Positions 51,560-59,504 of a stretch of DNA of 64,000 nucleotides are shown piece by piece (the first letter of the stretch is position 1; every line of letters starts with the position of its first letter). The stretch lies in the NCBI GenBank assembly GCA_050998615.1, contig JBPCQA010000013.1, positions 1-64,000 on the forward strand, given 5' to 3'. The DNA comes from JBPCQA01 sp050998615. Lineage in GTDB: Bacteria > Actinomycetota > Actinomycetes > Propionibacteriales > Nocardioidaceae. The notes under the pieces were generated by a model that saw only the letters and a program-made list of their open reading frames with translations, made no database searches and was not told the origin of the DNA. The position numbers were made by a program, and so were the translations under genes.

Positions 51560-53169
51560 CCACACTGGCAGTCCAGGCGTTCCACACCCCCAACATCGCC
51601 TACGGCAAGCTCTATCCGCTGCTCATCGTCTTCGGGGTGGCGTTGGCCGGTGTGCTGGTCGAGGCGTTCGCTCCTCGCCAGCGTCGCTATCTCCTGCAGT
51701 GTCTGCTGTCGATGGGCGGGCTGGTCGCCGCGTTTGCCGGAGTGGTCCTGGTCGCGCTCGGGATCGGCCACAACACCGGGGCGGCCGCCGGCTCACGTGG
51801 GGCACTGGAGGCCGAGGGCGCGATCGCCGTCGACGGTCCGTCGCTCTTCATCTGGGGGATGTTGCTAATCTTCTCGCTGATCAGCGTGATGCTGTTCGCC
51901 GAACGCCACTTGGAGGGCGGCGTCACCGCATTCGCCGGCCAGGCTGCCGCGCTGCCAGGGACCGAGGCCGAGCGCGAAGCGTCGTCCAAGGGCGTGGAGC
52001 ACACCGAGGTTTTCCCACTCGTCATGTTCGCGATTGGCGGCATGATGCTGTTCCCCGCGGCAAACGACCTGCTGACGATGTTCGTTGCGCTGGAGGTTCT
52101 GTCGCTGCCGCTGTACCTGCTCTGCGGGTTGGCAAGGCGACGCAGGTTGATCAGCCAAGAAGCCGCGCTGAAGTACTTCCTGCTCGGCGCGTTCTCGTCG
52201 GCCTTCTTCCTCTACGGAATCGCGCTGGTCTACGGGTTCGCCGGCAGCTTCGATTTCGCCCAAATCGACAACGCGGTGAGCGCACGCGTAGGAGCCAGTG
52301 GCATGCTGCTCGCCGGCATCGCGCTGATCGCGGTCGGCATGCTCTTCAAGGTCAGCGCTGCGCCATTTCACGCCTGGACACCTGACGTTTACCAGGGAGC
52401 GCCTACCGCGGTCACCGGGTTCATGGCAGCATGCACGAAGGTGGCTGCCTTCGGCGCGATGCTCCGGGTCTTCTACGTCGCGCTGGGAGGCTCGCGCTGG
52501 GACTGGCAGCCGATGTTCTGGATCATCGCGGTGTTGACCATGGCGATCGGCTCGGTCATCGCGATTGTGCAGACCGATGTGAAACGGATGTTGGCCTACT
52601 CCTCGATCGCCCATGGCGGCTTCATAATCACCGGCTTCGTCGGCGCGCACCAAGGCATTGCGGTCTTTGGCAACCAGATCACCAGTCTGCAGGCGGTGCT
52701 GTTCTACCTCGTGGCTTATGGCTTCACCACGATCGGCGCGTTCGCGGTGGTCACCGTCGTTCGCGATGCCGGTGGGGAGGCCACCCATCTGTCCCGGTGG
52801 GCCGGCCTCGGGAAGGAGGCGCCGGTGGTGGCTGGCGTGTTCGCGTTCTTCTTGCTGGCCTTCGCCGGCATCCCGCTGACCAGCGGCTTCACCGGCAAGT
52901 GGGCGGTGTTCACGGCGGCATGGCAAGGCGGTGCCTATCCCTTGGTGGTGATCGCGGTGCTGATGAGCGTGGTGGCGGCATTCTTCTACGTGCGCGTGAT
53001 CGTGCTGATGTTCTTCTCCGATCCGGTCGGCGAAGGCCCCACTATCGCGGTGCCGAGCATCCTCACCTCCTCGGTGATCACGATCGGGGCCGCCATGACA
53101 TTGCTGCTCGGTATCGTGCCGCAGCCGGTGCTCGACCTGGCCCGCCAGGCCGGCGACTTCATCCGCTAA
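51556..53169 (+). CDS. nuoN: NADH-quinone oxidoreductase subunit N
   Basis: 537 residues, third antiporter-like subunit. Typical blocks: FVALEVLSLPLYLLCGLARR, KVSAAPFHAWTPDVYQGAPT and VKRMLAYSSIAHGGFIITG. GTG 51556 overlaps nuoM. The polyprenyl synthase follows after 18 bases, so it probably belongs to the same transcript. Confidence 0.96.
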   Translation: MTTLAVQAFHTPNIAYGKLYPLLIVFGVALAGVLVEAFAPRQRRYLLQCLLSMGGLVAAFAGVVLVALGIGHNTGAAAGSRGALEAEGAIAVDGPSLFIWGMLLIFSLISVMLFAERHLEGGVTAFAGQAAALPGTEAEREASSKGVEHTEVFPLVMFAIGGMMLFPAANDLLTMFVALEVLSLPLYLLCGLARRRRLISQEAALKYFLLGAFSSAFFLYGIALVYGFAGSFDFAQIDNAVSARVGASGMLLAGIALIAVGMLFKVSAAPFHAWTPDVYQGAPTAVTGFMAACTKVAAFGAMLRVFYVALGGSRWDWQPMFWIIAVLTMAIGSVIAIVQTDVKRMLAYSSIAHGGFIITGFVGAHQGIAVFGNQITSLQAVLFYLVAYGFTTIGAFAVVTVVRDAGGEATHLSRWAGLGKEAPVVAGVFAFFLLAFAGIPLTSGFTGKWAVFTAAWQGGAYPLVVIAVLMSVVAAFFYVRVIVLMFFSDPVGEGPTIAVPSILTSSVITIGAAMTLLLGIVPQPVLDLARQAGDFIR

Positions 53170-53187
53170 TGGCACGATAGAAGCATT

Positions 53188-54186
53188 GTGCCGATATCTT
53201 CGCTGGGCGTTCCCTTCGACGATCCCGAACTCGAGGCGCGAGTGCGCTCGCGACTGCTCGAGATCGAAAAGGAGCTCGCCCGGGCGGTGACGTCCGACAT
53301 CGACTTCATCGACAGTGCCGCTCGTCACCTGCTGGACGCGGGTGGCAAGCGTTTCCGGCCGCTGCTCGTGGTGCTGGCGTCGCAGTTCGCCGACGCCGAC
53401 GCCCCAGGCGTCGTACCGTCGGCCTTGGTGGTGGAGCTGACACATGTCGCAACGCTGTACCACGACGACGTAATGGACGAGGCCGACCTGCGACGTGGCG
53501 CGGAGAGCGCGAACGCGCGTTATGACAACTCCGTCGCGATCCTGATCGGCGACTACCTGTTCGCGCGGGCATCTGACATCGTCTCCGAGCTCGGCCCGGA
53601 GGCCGTCCGGATTCAGGCGAAGACGTTCTCTCGGCTTGTGCAGGGCCAGATCCGAGAGACCGCGGGACCGCGCGAAGGCGAGGACCGGCTCGCCCATTAC
53701 CTGTCGGTGGTTGCTGACAAGACCGGCTCGCTGATCGCTACCTCGGCGCGATTCGGGGCGAGGATGGCCGGAGCTTCGGCCGGGATCGAGCAGACGCTGA
53801 CCCAGTTCGGCGAGCAGATCGGGACGGCGTTCCAGCTGTCGGACGACATCATCGACGTGGCCAGTGACACGTCGGCTTCCGGGAAGACGCCCGGCACCGA
53901 CCTGCGCGAAGGGGTGCCGACGCTGCCGACGTTGATCGCGCAGGCGTCACAGCACCCGTCCGATCTTCGGTTGATGGAGCTGCTGTCGGCCCCGATCGGG
54001 GACGACGACGCCAAGCATGCCGAGGCGCTGCGACTGCTGCGCGACAACCCCGCGATGGACAAGGCAAGAGACGAGGTACGCCGACGCACCGACCGGGCGC
54101 GAGCCCTGCTCGACACGCTGCCCGACATCTCCGCCCGCGCCGCCCTCGTCGGGCTCTGTGACCTGGTCACTACCCGCACTTCCTGA
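53188..54186 (+). CDS. polyprenyl diphosphate synthase (GrcC/HepT-like)
   Basis: 332 residues. The all-trans prenyltransferase motifs are LYHDDVMDEADLRRG (first Asp-rich) and QLSDDIIDVASDTSASGKTP (second), with GGKRFRPLLVVLASQF binding diphosphate. It extends farnesyl or geranylgeranyl diphosphate with isopentenyl units. Next to nuo and menJ it probably makes the menaquinone side chain, the substrate of MenA; chain length cannot be read with certainty. GTG 53188 lies 18 bases after nuoN. Confidence 0.9.
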   Translation: MPISSLGVPFDDPELEARVRSRLLEIEKELARAVTSDIDFIDSAARHLLDAGGKRFRPLLVVLASQFADADAPGVVPSALVVELTHVATLYHDDVMDEADLRRGAESANARYDNSVAILIGDYLFARASDIVSELGPEAVRIQAKTFSRLVQGQIRETAGPREGEDRLAHYLSVVADKTGSLIATSARFGARMAGASAGIEQTLTQFGEQIGTAFQLSDDIIDVASDTSASGKTPGTDLREGVPTLPTLIAQASQHPSDLRLMELLSAPIGDDDAKHAEALRLLRDNPAMDKARDEVRRRTDRARALLDTLPDISARAALVGLCDLVTTRTS

Positions 54187-54209
54187 GACACCGCGCTGGG
54201 AAGTGCGCC

Positions 54210-55160
54210 TCAGCTGTAGAGCCCGGACTCTAATGCGGGGTCGGCTTCGACTTCGGGTCGGGGGTGCCTATCGGCTTCGGCGGCACGACGGCGCACTGCC
54301 GCCACCGAGTCCACCGACAAGATGACCAGCGCAAGCCACACAAGCGAGAAGCCTGCCCACCGAACCGGCGGCATCGCCTCGTGGAAGACGAAGACGCCAA
54401 GCGCGAACTGCAGCGTAGGCGCGATGTACTGCAACAAGCCGAGCGTGGTCAGCGAGACACGGTTCGCCGATCCGGCGAAGCACAGCAACGGCACCGCGGT
54501 CACCACGCCGGTGGTGGTGAGTAGTAGGACGTGGCCGACGCCGTGTGACCACGCCGACGCCTGGCCGACGTACGAGAGCCAGCCGAGGTAGCCGATCGCT
54601 ACCGGTGCCAACACGAGCGCCTCAAACGTAAGACCTTCAATCGGCCCGACCGCCGCCTGCTTCTTGAACAGTCCATAACCACCGAAGCTGCCCGCCAGCA
54701 CCAGCGAGATCCATGGCGGCCGACCCAGCTCCAGGCTCAACACGATCACCGCGAGCAAGGCGACGCCGAGCGCAGCCCATTGCCATCGACGCAGCCGCTC
54801 CCCGAGAACTAACACACCCAGCACTACCGTCACCAGCGGGTTGATGTAGTAGCCGAGGGAGGTTTCGACGACGTGGCCGTTGTTGACTCCCCAGATGTAC
54901 GTGAACCAGTTGACGCCGATCACGATCCCGGCGGCGATCATCGGGTAGCGGGTGCGCCGATTCGTCCAGACCGCACCCAGTCGTGGGATCCGGCGGGTGG
55001 CGACCAGCAAGATCGCGGTGGTCACCAGCGACCACAAGACGCGGTGTGCCAGGATTTCTGGTGCCTTGGCTGGCTCGAGCAGCGGCCAGTACAGCGGGAA
55101 GATGCCCCACATGGCGAAGGCGGCCGAGCCGAGCACCAGCCCGCGCCGCTCGTCTGCCAT
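54210..55160 (-). CDS. rarD: RarD-like EamA-family permease
   Basis: 316 residues with ten helices. It opens GLVLGSAAFAMWGIFPLYWP, the RarD signature, and contains GVNWFTYIWGVNNGHVVETS and LGYYINPLVTVVLGVLVLGE. Drug/metabolite transporter superfamily; substrate unknown (the chloramphenicol link of the name is historical). ATG 55160 is chosen because TATGCT (55172-55167 on this strand) lies six bases upstream; the frame is open 51 codons further up through intergenic repeat DNA. It converges on the polyprenyl synthase. Confidence 0.88.
   Translation of the reverse strand: MADERRGLVLGSAAFAMWGIFPLYWPLLEPAKAPEILAHRVLWSLVTTAILLVATRRIPRLGAVWTNRRTRYPMIAAGIVIGVNWFTYIWGVNNGHVVETSLGYYINPLVTVVLGVLVLGERLRRWQWAALGVALLAVIVLSLELGRPPWISLVLAGSFGGYGLFKKQAAVGPIEGLTFEALVLAPVAIGYLGWLSYVGQASAWSHGVGHVLLLTTTGVVTAVPLLCFAGSANRVSLTTLGLLQYIAPTLQFALGVFVFHEAMPPVRWAGFSLVWLALVILSVDSVAAVRRRAAEADRHPRPEVEADPALESGLYS
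54217..54232. repeat. imperfect palindrome at the RarD 3' end, AGAGCC/GGCTCT family
   Basis: TAGAGCCCGGACTCTA lies inside the last codons of rarD, between two convergent genes. It resembles the copies at 1195, 5383 and 62497 and may serve as a terminator stem. Confidence 0.5.
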
Positions 55161-55480
55161 ACCCAGAGCATAACCCACTGTCAGGACCGTAAGTAACGCT
55201 TGGTGCTGACGTTGACCGGGCCTGGTGCTGGCTGCCCCCACCTCGGCTCGGTTGCGACGAACCGCATTCATGGTGGTGAGGAGGCCGCTCTTGCGGCCGT
55301 CTCGAAACCACACCCCCTTGTTGCCTCATGTCAAGATGCCCCGCGTACCGGGACCCTTTGCCGGGCAAACCGGCGTGCACCACAATGTTGGCGTACGTTA
55401 GTGGTTGACATCGATCGCCTATGGTGCCTGAGCAACGCCAACGGTCGTCCATCTCAGCAAGAAGCGGGTCCGGTACTGCG
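55161..55480. other. 320-base intergenic region between divergent rarD and secreted-protein genes
   Basis: It holds the rarD -10 box (TATGCT, 55167-55172), one GGTGGTTGAGG repeat element (55266-55312) and TTGACA at 55405-55410 without a convincing -10 partner. No coding signal is seen. Confidence 0.6.
55266..55312. repeat. dispersed GGTGGTTGAGG element (copy 4)
   Basis: TTCATGGTGGTGAGGAGGCC is followed by CGCTCTTGCGG and CCGTCTCGAAACCAC. The inner stem GGCCGC/GCGGCC has a TCTT loop, and the outer GGTGGT can pair with ACCAC. It shares CCGCATTCA upstream with the copy at 35081. Confidence 0.7.
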
Positions 55481-56197
55481 ATGAAATCCCTACGGTCGAT
55501 TCTGATCGGCGTGACCACGGCGGCCCTGCTCGCGTTGCCGGTAGCAGCAGCTGCTCACGCTCAGCCGATAGCCGCGCCCGCATCGACGATCCCGGCAGCG
55601 GTGAAATACAACACCGCGATCAAGTTCTTGAGTTTCGACCATGTTCGCCCCTACAACTCGGCCATCACGATCCGCGGTCAGGTGCTCGCCACGGTCAACG
55701 GCCACCAGGGCTCTGTAGCAAACGCGCGAGTGCAGTTATGGCGCAAGTGGGCCGGCGATTCGACGTTCACCTACGTCAAGTTCGCGACCACGAGCAACGG
55801 CAAGTACCCGCAGTTTCGCATCGACGCGATCACCTTGGCCAACGCCCAGTACAAGATCGTGTTCGTCGGCAACCCCCAGCTGAACCCGTCATCCGCGATC
55901 ACTACGGGGTCCGCTTTTCGGCTATTCCACGCCTCGATCAAGCCAGGTAAGCCCTACGCCACCATCTCGGGCCAGATGTCACCCGCCTACGCGCACGGCA
56001 TGGTCTTTTTAGAGATGCGGACGTGTACGACGTGTGCGTGGCGCCGGGTCCGCGCCAAGCAGACGGACGGCCTCAGCCGTTGGGCGTTCGTCGCCGGTGC
56101 GCCGCCCTCAGGGCGATACTACTGGCGGGTCTCCACCGACGCGTCGCTGAAGTTCATCACGTCCTACAGCGTGGTTTTCTACACCCAGCGCGGCTAA
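55481..56197 (+). CDS. secreted protein of unknown function
   Basis: 238 residues with a clear signal peptide: MKSLRSILIGVTTAALLALP, then Ala-rich and a likely cleavage after AHA near residue 27. The mature part is rich in beta strands and aromatic residues (ITIRGQVLATVNGHQGS, VQLWRKWAGDSTFTYVKFAT, GRYYWRVSTDASLKF), suggesting two Ig-like or bacterial surface beta-sandwich domains. Cys-x2-Cys occurs in RTCTTCAWRRV. I do not recognise the family. It lies alone between rarD and korB. ATG 55481 is preferred over upstream starts because it begins the signal peptide. Confidence 0.75.
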   Translation: MKSLRSILIGVTTAALLALPVAAAAHAQPIAAPASTIPAAVKYNTAIKFLSFDHVRPYNSAITIRGQVLATVNGHQGSVANARVQLWRKWAGDSTFTYVKFATTSNGKYPQFRIDAITLANAQYKIVFVGNPQLNPSSAITTGSAFRLFHASIKPGKPYATISGQMSPAYAHGMVFLEMRTCTTCAWRRVRAKQTDGLSRWAFVAGAPPSGRYYWRVSTDASLKFITSYSVVFYTQRG

Positions 56198-56294
56198 CCG
56201 CCAGAGAGCCGACGCTGCGCTCGTCCCGACAAGCTCGTCCCGACGAGCCGAGCGTCGCATCTTGACGCGGGGGTGAGTGGGCTGGTCGGCTCCG

Positions 56295-57281
56295 TCAGGG
56301 GACTGAGACGGTCCAGGTGTCGCTGCCCGCGATCAAAGTGGCGAGGTCGCCGTCGCCCTGCTCGGACTTTGCGGCCGCGATCTGGTCGCGCACCAGGTCG
56401 TCGTACGTCGGTCGCTCGACCTGCCGGAAGATGCCGATCGGCACCTGAGTCATCGTGCCGTCGTCGAGCCGGGAGATCTCGAACGCCTGCGCCGGATTGT
56501 CGGCGTGCGCGTCGTGCCGCCACTCCCGGTCGCCGATGCGCACCGGCTTTCCCTGCTCCAACCGCACCAACCGGGCCTCGGCACTATCGGCATCCTTGAG
56601 GACGTCGAACGCGCCGTCGTTGAAGATCGGGCAGTTCTGGTAGATCTCCACCAGTGCGGTGCCGCGATGCGCGGCGGCTGCCCGCAAGACTTCGCTCAGG
56701 TGCTGCCGGTCGAAGTCGAGCGTGCGGGCGACGAACGTGGCCTCTGCGCCCAGCGCCAGGGACACCGGGTTGAACGGGCGATCGACCGATCCCATCGGCG
56801 TCGACTTGGTGACCTTGCCGCGCTCAGACGTTGGCGAGTATTGCCCCTTGGTGAGCCCGTAGATGCGGTTGTTGAACAGCAGGATGGTCAAGTTGACGTT
56901 GCGGCGCATGGCATGAATCAGGTGATTGCCGCCGATCGACAAGGCATCGCCATCGCCGGTGACCACCCACACCGACAGATCTGGGCGCGAGGTCGCCAAC
57001 CCAGTGGCGATCGCCGGGGCGCGCCCGTGAATTGAATGCATGCCGAACGTGTCCAGGTAGTAGGGGAACCTCGACGAGCACCCGATCCCGGAGACGAACA
57101 CGATGTTCTCCCGGCGCAGCCCCAGTGAGGGCAAGAAGCTTTGCACTGCCGCCAACACCACGTAATCACCGCAGCCCGGGCACCATCGCACTTCCTGATC
57201 GGACGAGAAGTCTTTGCGTGTCGTGGGCACGTCGGCGGCCGGGACTTCCCGTAGGCCGGGCATGGGCAGCTCTGTGGTCAC
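56295..57281 (-). CDS. korB: 2-oxoacid:ferredoxin oxidoreductase beta subunit (KorB type)
   Basis: 328 residues. It binds thiamine diphosphate and a 4Fe-4S cluster. RWCPGCGDYVVLAAVQSF carries the first cysteines and GIGCSSRFPYYLDTFGMHSI the next; the ThDP-Mg motif is VVTGDGDALSIGGNHLIH to LLFNNRIYGLTKGQYSPTS. The pattern fits 2-oxoglutarate:ferredoxin oxidoreductase, which replaces or supplements the 2-oxoglutarate dehydrogenase complex and produces reduced ferredoxin. The start overlaps the korA stop. Confidence 0.93.
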   Translation of the reverse strand: MTTELPMPGLREVPAADVPTTRKDFSSDQEVRWCPGCGDYVVLAAVQSFLPSLGLRRENIVFVSGIGCSSRFPYYLDTFGMHSIHGRAPAIATGLATSRPDLSVWVVTGDGDALSIGGNHLIHAMRRNVNLTILLFNNRIYGLTKGQYSPTSERGKVTKSTPMGSVDRPFNPVSLALGAEATFVARTLDFDRQHLSEVLRAAAAHRGTALVEIYQNCPIFNDGAFDVLKDADSAEARLVRLEQGKPVRIGDREWRHDAHADNPAQAFEISRLDDGTMTQVPIGIFRQVERPTYDDLVRDQIAAAKSEQGDGDLATLIAGSDTWTVSVP

Positions 57282-59146
57282 GAGTGAACCTCCTCGATCG
57301 TGGAGGCGAGCACCGCTTGCAACTCGGCCGCGGTGAACGGCACGCCACGGACCTGGTTGTAGCCGATGACATTCACGAGGTATTTGGCCCGCAATAGCAG
57401 GGCAAGTTGGCCGAGATTCATCTCCGGAACCACGACCCGGTCGTACCGCGGCAGCACTTCACCGAGATTGGCCGGGAAGGGGTTGAGGTGGCGAAGCTGG
57501 GCGTGCGCGATCGAGCTGCCCTGCAGGCGCACCCGCCGGCATGCTTCCCCGATCGGACCGTACGTCGACCCCCAGCCGAGCACCAAGACCCGAGCGTCGT
57601 TGTCGGGGTCGTCGACCTCAATAGCCGGGATGGTGTCGCAGACTCGGTCGACTTTGGCTTGCCGACTGCGAACCATCAGATCGTGGTTCTTGGGGTCGTA
57701 GGAAATGCCGCCGTGCCCGTCTGCCTTCTCCAACCCACCGATGCGGTGCTCCAGGCCAGCGGTACCAGGGATCGCCCACGGACGCGCCAACGTCTCGGGG
57801 TTGCGCTGGTAGGGCCAAAACGCCCGATCGCCCAGCTCAGTTTCGTGGTTGGGTTCGGTGGCGAACGCCGCGTCGATGCTGGGCAACTCCTCGACATCGG
57901 GGAGCCGCCACGGCTCCGATCCGTTGGCCAGATAGCCGTCGGACAACAGCATGACCGGAGTGCGGTAGGTCACCGCGATCCGAGCCGCCTCAAGCGCCGC
58001 GTCGAAGCAGTCCCCGGGGGACTGGGCGGCGACGATCGGCACGGGAGCTTCTCCGTTGCGCCCGAACATCGCCTGCAGCAGATCGGCCTGCTCCGTCTTG
58101 GTCGGCAGCCCGGTCGAGGGCCCGCCGCGTTGCACGTCGACGATCAGTAACGGCAGCTCCAACGCGACGGCTAGCCCGATTGTCTCACTCTTCAAGGCGA
58201 TTCCGGGGCCGGATGTGGTGGTGACTGCGAGCGCACCACCGAAGGAGGCGCCGAGCGCCGCGCCGATTCCCGCGATCTCGTCTTCGGCCTGGAACGTCGT
58301 CACGCCGAATCGCTTGTGTTTGCTGAGCTCATGCAAAATGTCCGACGCCGGGGTGATCGGGTAGGCCCCCAGGAAGAGGGGTAATCCGGAACGCACGGAG
58401 GCGGCGATCAGGCCGTAGCTCAGGGCTAGGTTGCCCGATATGTTGCGGTAGGTGCCACTCTCCATGTCCGCGGGCTTGACTTCGTATGAGATAGCAAATG
58501 TCTCGGTAGTCTCGCCGAAGTTCCAGCCGGCCTGGAAGGCGGTGACGTTGGCGTCGCGCACATCGGGAGACTTGGCGAACTTCTTGTTCAAAAACTCTTC
58601 GGTTGGCCCCATCGGGCGGCCGTAAAGCCAGAACAGCAAACCCAGCGAGAACATGTTCTTCGTCCTGCCGGCGTCCTTGCGACTCAGCCCGAACTCCTTG
58701 ATGGACTCGACGGTCAGCGTCGTCAAGTCGACGGCATGCAGCTGGTAGCTGCTCAGCGAGCCGTCCTCGAGGGGATTCGCGGCGTAGCCGGCGCGGGTGA
58801 GGTTGCGGCTGGTGAAGTCGTGGCTGTCGGCGATGATCGTGGCGCCCGGGGTCAAGTCCTTGACGTTGGCACGGAGCGCGGCCGGGTTCATCGCGACAAG
58901 CACGTCAGGAGAGTCGCCCGGGGTCAAGATGTCGTGGTCGGCGAATTGCAGCTGAAATGAAGAGACGCCAGGCAGGGTGCCCGCCGGTGCCCGAATCTCA
59001 GCCGGGAAGTTTGGGAGGGTGGAGAGGTCGTTGCCGAACGCCGCCGTCTCCTGGGTGAACCGGTCGCCGGTCAGCTGCATCCCGTCGCCGGAGTCGCCAG
59101 CAAACCGGATCGTCACTCGGTCGAGTTGCTCGACCTGCTTGGTCAC
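57278..59146 (-). CDS. korA: 2-oxoacid:ferredoxin oxidoreductase alpha subunit with fused gamma domain (KorA type)
   Basis: 622 residues. The N-terminal gamma domain (about 1-190) starts VTIRFAGDSGDGMQLTGDRF. The alpha domain then has AYPITPASDILHELSKHKRF and FQAEDEIAGIGAALGASFGG, and the transketolase-C-like domain contains VLVLGWGSTYGPIGEACRR. With KorB it decarboxylates 2-oxoglutarate to succinyl-CoA. The GTG at 59146 has AGAGGAAG a few bases upstream. A good promoter (59192-59219) and two perfect palindromes lie in the leader, so the pair is probably regulated. Confidence 0.93.
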   Translation of the reverse strand: MTKQVEQLDRVTIRFAGDSGDGMQLTGDRFTQETAAFGNDLSTLPNFPAEIRAPAGTLPGVSSFQLQFADHDILTPGDSPDVLVAMNPAALRANVKDLTPGATIIADSHDFTSRNLTRAGYAANPLEDGSLSSYQLHAVDLTTLTVESIKEFGLSRKDAGRTKNMFSLGLLFWLYGRPMGPTEEFLNKKFAKSPDVRDANVTAFQAGWNFGETTETFAISYEVKPADMESGTYRNISGNLALSYGLIAASVRSGLPLFLGAYPITPASDILHELSKHKRFGVTTFQAEDEIAGIGAALGASFGGALAVTTTSGPGIALKSETIGLAVALELPLLIVDVQRGGPSTGLPTKTEQADLLQAMFGRNGEAPVPIVAAQSPGDCFDAALEAARIAVTYRTPVMLLSDGYLANGSEPWRLPDVEELPSIDAAFATEPNHETELGDRAFWPYQRNPETLARPWAIPGTAGLEHRIGGLEKADGHGGISYDPKNHDLMVRSRQAKVDRVCDTIPAIEVDDPDNDARVLVLGWGSTYGPIGEACRRVRLQGSSIAHAQLRHLNPFPANLGEVLPRYDRVVVPEMNLGQLALLLRAKYLVNVIGYNQVRGVPFTAAELQAVLASTIEEVHS

Positions 59147-59160
59147 GGCTTCCTCTCATC

Positions 59161-59181
59161 GACGTACGTCAAGAATTCTTG
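59161..59181. promoter_or_regulatory. two adjoining perfect palindromes in the korAB leader
   Basis: GACGTACGTC (59161-59170) and CAAGAATTCTTG (59170-59181) are each perfectly self-complementary and share one base. They lie just downstream of the predicted korAB start site (near 59184), a typical place for repressor operators. AT-rich CAAGAATTCTTG stands out in this GC-rich sequence. Confidence 0.55.
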
Positions 59182-59191
59182 CGGTGTTGCC

Positions 59192-59219
59192 ATTCTACGA
59201 CAGGAGACTTTACGGACAA
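59192..59219 (-). promoter_or_regulatory. korAB promoter
   Basis: On the minus strand TTGTCC (59219-59214) and TAGAAT (59197-59192) are 16 bases apart, a good housekeeping-type promoter. It drives a leader of about 40 bases that includes both palindromes. Confidence 0.6.
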
Positions 59220-59264
59220 AGCGTTCGCTCAGCGTCATGCGTCACGTGAGACACCCGGCCGGTG

Positions 59265-59360
59265 AGTGGTTTCGAGACGCTCGCTGCGCTCGCTCCTCAA
59301 CCACCCTGGGGCTCGGCAACCCGGTGGGCCAGGAGGCCGCTGCGTGGCCGTCTCGAAACA
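59265..59360. repeat. dispersed GGTGGTTGAGG element (copy 5), long inverted form
   Basis: TTTCGAGACG (59270-59279) and CGTCTCGAAA (59349-59358) are perfect 10-bp arms. The interior holds CTCGCTGCGCTCGCTCC with TCAACCACC, then AGGAGGCCGCTGCG. This looks like two oppositely oriented units joined together. Confidence 0.75.
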
Positions 59361-59412
59361 GTGTCGTGCGTTTTTTTGCTCGGCCTGGCCATCTCGGCGC
59401 GAATGACCCACT

Positions 59413-59456
59413 CCGTTTCCGACGCCCCTATCCGGCCGGGCTCTTAACGTTAAGGT
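59413..59456 (+). promoter_or_regulatory. GGGCTCTTA element, TTAACGTTAA palindrome and probable moeA -10 box
   Basis: CCGGGCTCTTA runs into the perfect palindrome TTAACGTTAA (59444-59453), which overlaps TAAGGT (59451-59456), a -10-like box for moeA. Bases 59415-59446 resemble the 3' side of the element at 18713-18746. Such overlap would let a regulator control molybdopterin genes, but that is inference. Confidence 0.4.
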
Positions 59457-59504
59457 GGGCGACATCAGACGAAGTCTTTGCACGGTCACGAGAGCGATGG
59501 GTTG

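Larger units (their letters stand above)
59147..59504. other. 358-base intergenic region between divergent korA and moeA
   Basis: From left to right it contains the korA leader with two palindromes, the korA promoter, a long GGTGGTTGAGG-family repeat (59265-59360), a copy of the GGGCTCTTA element and a probable moeA -10 box (59451-59456). No gene is seen. Confidence 0.65.

Noticed and set aside
51865..53697. 610-codon open frame antisense to nuoN and the polyprenyl synthase
   Set aside because: Same reasoning: the real genes on the plus strand have clear motifs and coupled starts.
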